Positions 61,557 through 64,000 of a DNA stretch of 64,000 nt are shown here, one piece after another. Below the pieces are notes generated by a model. The model did no database searches. It had not been told where the DNA came from and saw nothing but the letters and a program-made list of their open reading frames with translations. Numbering within the stretch: the first letter of the stretch is position 1; each line of letters begins with the position of its first letter. This DNA is from Clostridium sp. C8-1-8 (lineage in GTDB: Bacteria; Bacillota; Clostridia; Clostridiales; Clostridiaceae): contig NZ_JAABNO010000004.1 of the NCBI RefSeq assembly GCF_009928445.1, positions 124,001 through 188,000 of the forward strand, written 5' to 3'. The position numbers and the translations under genes are program-made.

Positions 61557-63026
61557 TTGATTAAGTTCAGAGTAGGTTTAAGTAATTTAGCAATTATTTT
61601 GATTATTTGTTCTTTTAATATGAAGGTATATGGTGAAGAAAAAGTAAAGTGTGGCTACAGTGATTTGGCTTCAGTAGAAGCTTCAACTGCTATAAAGTTT
61701 AAAGACCGCAATCTTGAAGCAGCTATAAGAGAAATTATAAAAAAGCCTGAAGGATATATAACCAACCAAGATATTATGAGCATAGAGGAAGTAAACTTGA
61801 GCAGAAAAAATATATTCTCTATAGATGGCTTGGAGGCTTTTACTAATCTTAAAACCTTGAATTTGTTATTTAATAATATTATGGACATAAAGCCATTAGA
61901 GGCACTAAATAAACTAGAAGACTTAAATTTAGGTTATAATCAAATAAAAAGTATAGAGCCTTTAAGTAGTTTGACAAAGTTAAAACAACTTGATTTAACA
62001 AGTAATAAGATAACTAATATAGAACCTCTAAATAGGCTTACTAACTTAAAGTCGCTATATCTAGCATATAATGAAGTGAACGATGTTAGACCACTAGAAG
62101 GAATAGAAGGCATAGTTTATGTGGATCTTTTTGCAAATAATATAGAAGATATAAAACCACTTAGAAATTTGGTGAATTTAAAAAGTTTATTTTTGGCAAG
62201 AAATAGAATAAAGGATATAAGCGATATAAAAACCTTAAAAAAGCTTATTGAATTGGACTTAAGTGAAAATAAACTAAGATATATCAAGACTATAAGCAAC
62301 TTCAATGAACTTATTTATCTAAACTTAACTAGAAATTACATTGAGGACATTGAACCTATAAATAATGCTAAAAAGTTAGAAAGGTTATTTCTATCAGAAA
62401 ATAAAATTAAGAATATTAGAGTGTTAGGTAAACTCACAAATCTAAAATTTGTAGATTTAGATAACAATAGAGTTAATGATCTTAAAGGCATTCATTCAGC
62501 TAAAAACTTAGAATCACTAAGGCTTGACTACAATAATATCACTTCAGTAGAGGAAGTAAATGAACTTAAGAAACTAAAATATTTAGGACTTAGAAATAAT
62601 AATTTAAAGGATATTACGCCCTTAGCTAATTTATATAAATTAAATAGATTAGATATTGCTAATAATAATATAAAAGATTTATGCCCTATAAGAACTTTAC
62701 CAGAAATAGCCTTAACAAACATTGATTTTTCAGGCAATCCACTACCAAAGTATGTTTTTAAAGATAAGCTTAATGAAGAATTTATCCTAGATACTTTATA
62801 TCCTTATATAAGTGAAGCTATAAACAAATATTTTGGTGAGCCAAGGCAATATAATAATGATGAAATAGTTGATATTTATAATTTAGAAGGTAAATATATT
62901 GTAAAAGTTAAAGTAGACACTTTTGTAGGACCGCATAATCCACCGTATGGAGTAGAAACTTTAATTATAAGTAAAGATTATTCTGGTATAAAGGTTGAGG
63001 AATTTATTCATTCTTCGGTAAGTTAG
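61557..63026 (+). CDS. Leucine-rich repeat protein with C-terminal DUF3888 domain
   Basis: The 489-residue protein starts with a signal peptide-like stretch (VGLSNLAIILIICSFNMKVYG), then a cap (AIKFKDRNLEAAIREII) and about 14 internalin-type 21-22-residue leucine-rich repeats (LTNLKSLYLAYNEVNDVRPL and similar) to about residue 395. The last 85 residues (LNEEFILDTLYPYISEAINKYFG ... VKVDTFVGPHNPPYGVETL) match DUF3888. No LPXTG motif is seen, so it is secreted or loosely attached. The start is TTG 61557, 9 bases after AGGAG. Protein-protein binding at the cell surface is likely. Confidence 0.85.
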   Translation: MIKFRVGLSNLAIILIICSFNMKVYGEEKVKCGYSDLASVEASTAIKFKDRNLEAAIREIIKKPEGYITNQDIMSIEEVNLSRKNIFSIDGLEAFTNLKTLNLLFNNIMDIKPLEALNKLEDLNLGYNQIKSIEPLSSLTKLKQLDLTSNKITNIEPLNRLTNLKSLYLAYNEVNDVRPLEGIEGIVYVDLFANNIEDIKPLRNLVNLKSLFLARNRIKDISDIKTLKKLIELDLSENKLRYIKTISNFNELIYLNLTRNYIEDIEPINNAKKLERLFLSENKIKNIRVLGKLTNLKFVDLDNNRVNDLKGIHSAKNLESLRLDYNNITSVEEVNELKKLKYLGLRNNNLKDITPLANLYKLNRLDIANNNIKDLCPIRTLPEIALTNIDFSGNPLPKYVFKDKLNEEFILDTLYPYISEAINKYFGEPRQYNNDEIVDIYNLEGKYIVKVKVDTFVGPHNPPYGVETLIISKDYSGIKVEEFIHSSVS

Positions 63027-63041
63027 GTTCAATATAATTAT

Positions 63042-63091
63042 AAAAAAACTAAGGCATCAATGTATTTAAAATTGATACCTTAGTTTTTTAT
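63042..63091. terminator. Bidirectional terminator after the LRR gene
   Basis: AAAAAACTAAGGCATCAAT / ATTGATACCTTAGTTTTTT with one mismatch, A- and T-rich ends. Confidence 0.85.
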
Positions 63092-63241
63092 ATAAGTAAT
63101 TTATCTTTGATTTGATCACAAAGCAAGTTACACATATATATAGTTACTAAATCAACTATAAATTTATACATACTTAAGAATACAAGTACTGGACAACTTT
63201 CGAACAAGTATAAATTAAGTTTTCATAAAGCTTCCCTATAA

Positions 63242-64000
63242 TTAAGTTAATAGAATATTTTTAGATATTATATCCAATACATTTTTATTATTGATAAGTA
63301 CTCTAGGAATTTTAATTTGATTTTTAGATATTCCTTTTTTAAATAAAGCTTCTTTTACTGAACTAAAGGTGTTTGGTGAAAGAAGCACTATTTTAATTTG
63401 TGACAATTTATTGCTGGCTCTTGCCCTGTCATAAGCAGGGTTTGATATTCTAAGCTGAGTGTCTAAAGTTTTCTCTAACTCATTCAATTTAGCTTTATGG
63501 ATAGGAGTTTTTAATTCAAAATAAAAAATATATTTTCCTGGAGTCACAGAGTTGTCAGGAAAGGTAGTATAATCTATAAGACTTAAATTTAATATTCTTA
63601 AAGTATTGCTTATAGCACTAGTAAGATGCTCTTCGTTTGTTTTTTCGGATACCATATTGAGTACTTGATTCTTCCTATATAGAAATTCGATTTCAGGACA
63701 GTTATTATAAAAATCAACTACTTTAACTACATCGCCAAGCTTATATCTATAAAGCCCTGCATAGTTTGTGATAACAACTTCATATTTCTCCCCAAGAAGT
63801 ATTTCATCTATACAACGGGTATCTTTTGAGGTTATATTATCATCACTAATGGGAAGAAATTCATAGAAAACAGTATTAGGAATAACAACATAACGTATTT
63901 TATTAGCGTAAGGATTTATTCCAATCATAGCTTCTGTTGAAGCATATACCGGTGAGTAAATAGGCAGTCCATCAGTATAATAATTCACCTTATCATCATA
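63242..64000 (-). CDS. GH3 auxin-responsive-type acyl-adenylating enzyme (C-terminal part; 5' end beyond the window)
   Basis: The minus-strand frame is open to the right edge (YDDKVNYYTDG), so the start is outside the window; GTG 63988 is not the start. The visible 253 residues match the C-terminal half of GH3-type enzymes, named after the plant auxin-responsive family: LPIYSPVYASTEAMIGIN, YVVIPNTVFYEFLPI, LGEKYEVVITNYAGLYRYKLGDVVKVVDFYNNCPEIEFLYRKNQVLNMVSEKTNEEHL. They adenylate carboxylic acids and form amides. The bacterial function and substrate are unknown. Confidence 0.85.
   Translation of the reverse strand, partial: YDDKVNYYTDGLPIYSPVYASTEAMIGINPYANKIRYVVIPNTVFYEFLPISDDNITSKDTRCIDEILLGEKYEVVITNYAGLYRYKLGDVVKVVDFYNNCPEIEFLYRKNQVLNMVSEKTNEEHLTSAISNTLRILNLSLIDYTTFPDNSVTPGKYIFYFELKTPIHKAKLNELEKTLDTQLRISNPAYDRARASNKLSQIKIVLLSPNTFSSVKEALFKKGISKNQIKIPRVLINNKNVLDIISKNILLT

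Overview
The window is a low-GC chromosomal segment of a strictly anaerobic, spore-forming Firmicute, most likely Clostridium sensu stricto. Supporting signs are the AT-rich sequence, strong AGGAGG-type ribosome binding sites, a flavodiiron protein, bacteriohemerythrin, a Spo0E-like phosphatase, HPr kinase, a GGGtGRT/NifU-like pair and an electron-bifurcating lactate dehydrogenase cluster. No ribosomal RNA, CRISPR array, intact transposase or prophage is visible. One tRNA gene, tRNA-Leu(CAA), is present.

Bases 1-31,000 are mostly housekeeping genes: a DUF4097 surface protein cut by the left edge, peptide deformylase, a DUF2383 protein, a putative ECF-type uptake protein, a sugar-nucleotide reductase, HelD, flavodiiron FprA, small conserved proteins, a Spo0E-like gene, HPr kinase, a CorA-like channel, M18 aminopeptidase, a holin-like protein and a PHP phosphoesterase. 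A folate cluster follows (folE, HD hydrolase, folP, folB-folK fusion). After it come a pyruvate-kinase-like paralogue, bacteriohemerythrin, a DUF445 protein, an EAL-CBS-GGDEF protein and two alpha-glucan enzymes (GH13 glycosidase, glycogen debranching enzyme) flanking an AraC-type regulator.

At 31,500-34,200 a long non-coding leader precedes a NifU-like scaffold protein and a GGGtGRT protein. The leader carries mutually exclusive hairpins and a possible 8-codon upstream ORF. Bases 34,200-42,500 are an accessory island of orphan proteins resembling immunity genes, mixed with at least five broken genes: a SUKH gene with one nonsense codon, a sedolisin/subtilase remnant, a frameshifted membrane-anchored protein, a gene with an early TGA and a truncated duplicate. 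A duplicated iteron-bearing segment lies at both ends of this region. Two MarR circuits with visible operators follow (MarR/DUF4386 and MarR/YvaD-YvaE-like), then a divergent Lrp/cysteine-hydrolase pair.

Bases 45,400-54,600 form a glycoside-use locus: AraC regulator, GPH sugar symporter, GH78 alpha-L-rhamnosidase, a GH3 enzyme with a NagZ-like Asp-His dyad, and beta-phosphoglucomutase. A 15-bp motif occurs twice upstream of the symporter and twice upstream of the rhamnosidase, each pair exactly 130 bp apart. Bases 55,800-60,300 encode a FadR/LldR-type repressor and the bifurcating lactate dehydrogenase complex (EtfB, ferredoxin-domain EtfA, FAD-linked dehydrogenase), with a perfect TGGTNNNACCA operator. 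The end holds a carboxymuconolactone decarboxylase-like gene behind a MerR-type promoter with a 19-bp spacer, a leucine-rich repeat/DUF3888 secreted protein and a GH3-auxin-type adenylating enzyme cut by the right edge.

Three families of non-coding palindromic repeats are scattered in intergenic DNA: a 119-bp MITE with 8-bp target duplications, and two further imperfect palindromes of 50-95 bp, called PAL-A and PAL-B here.
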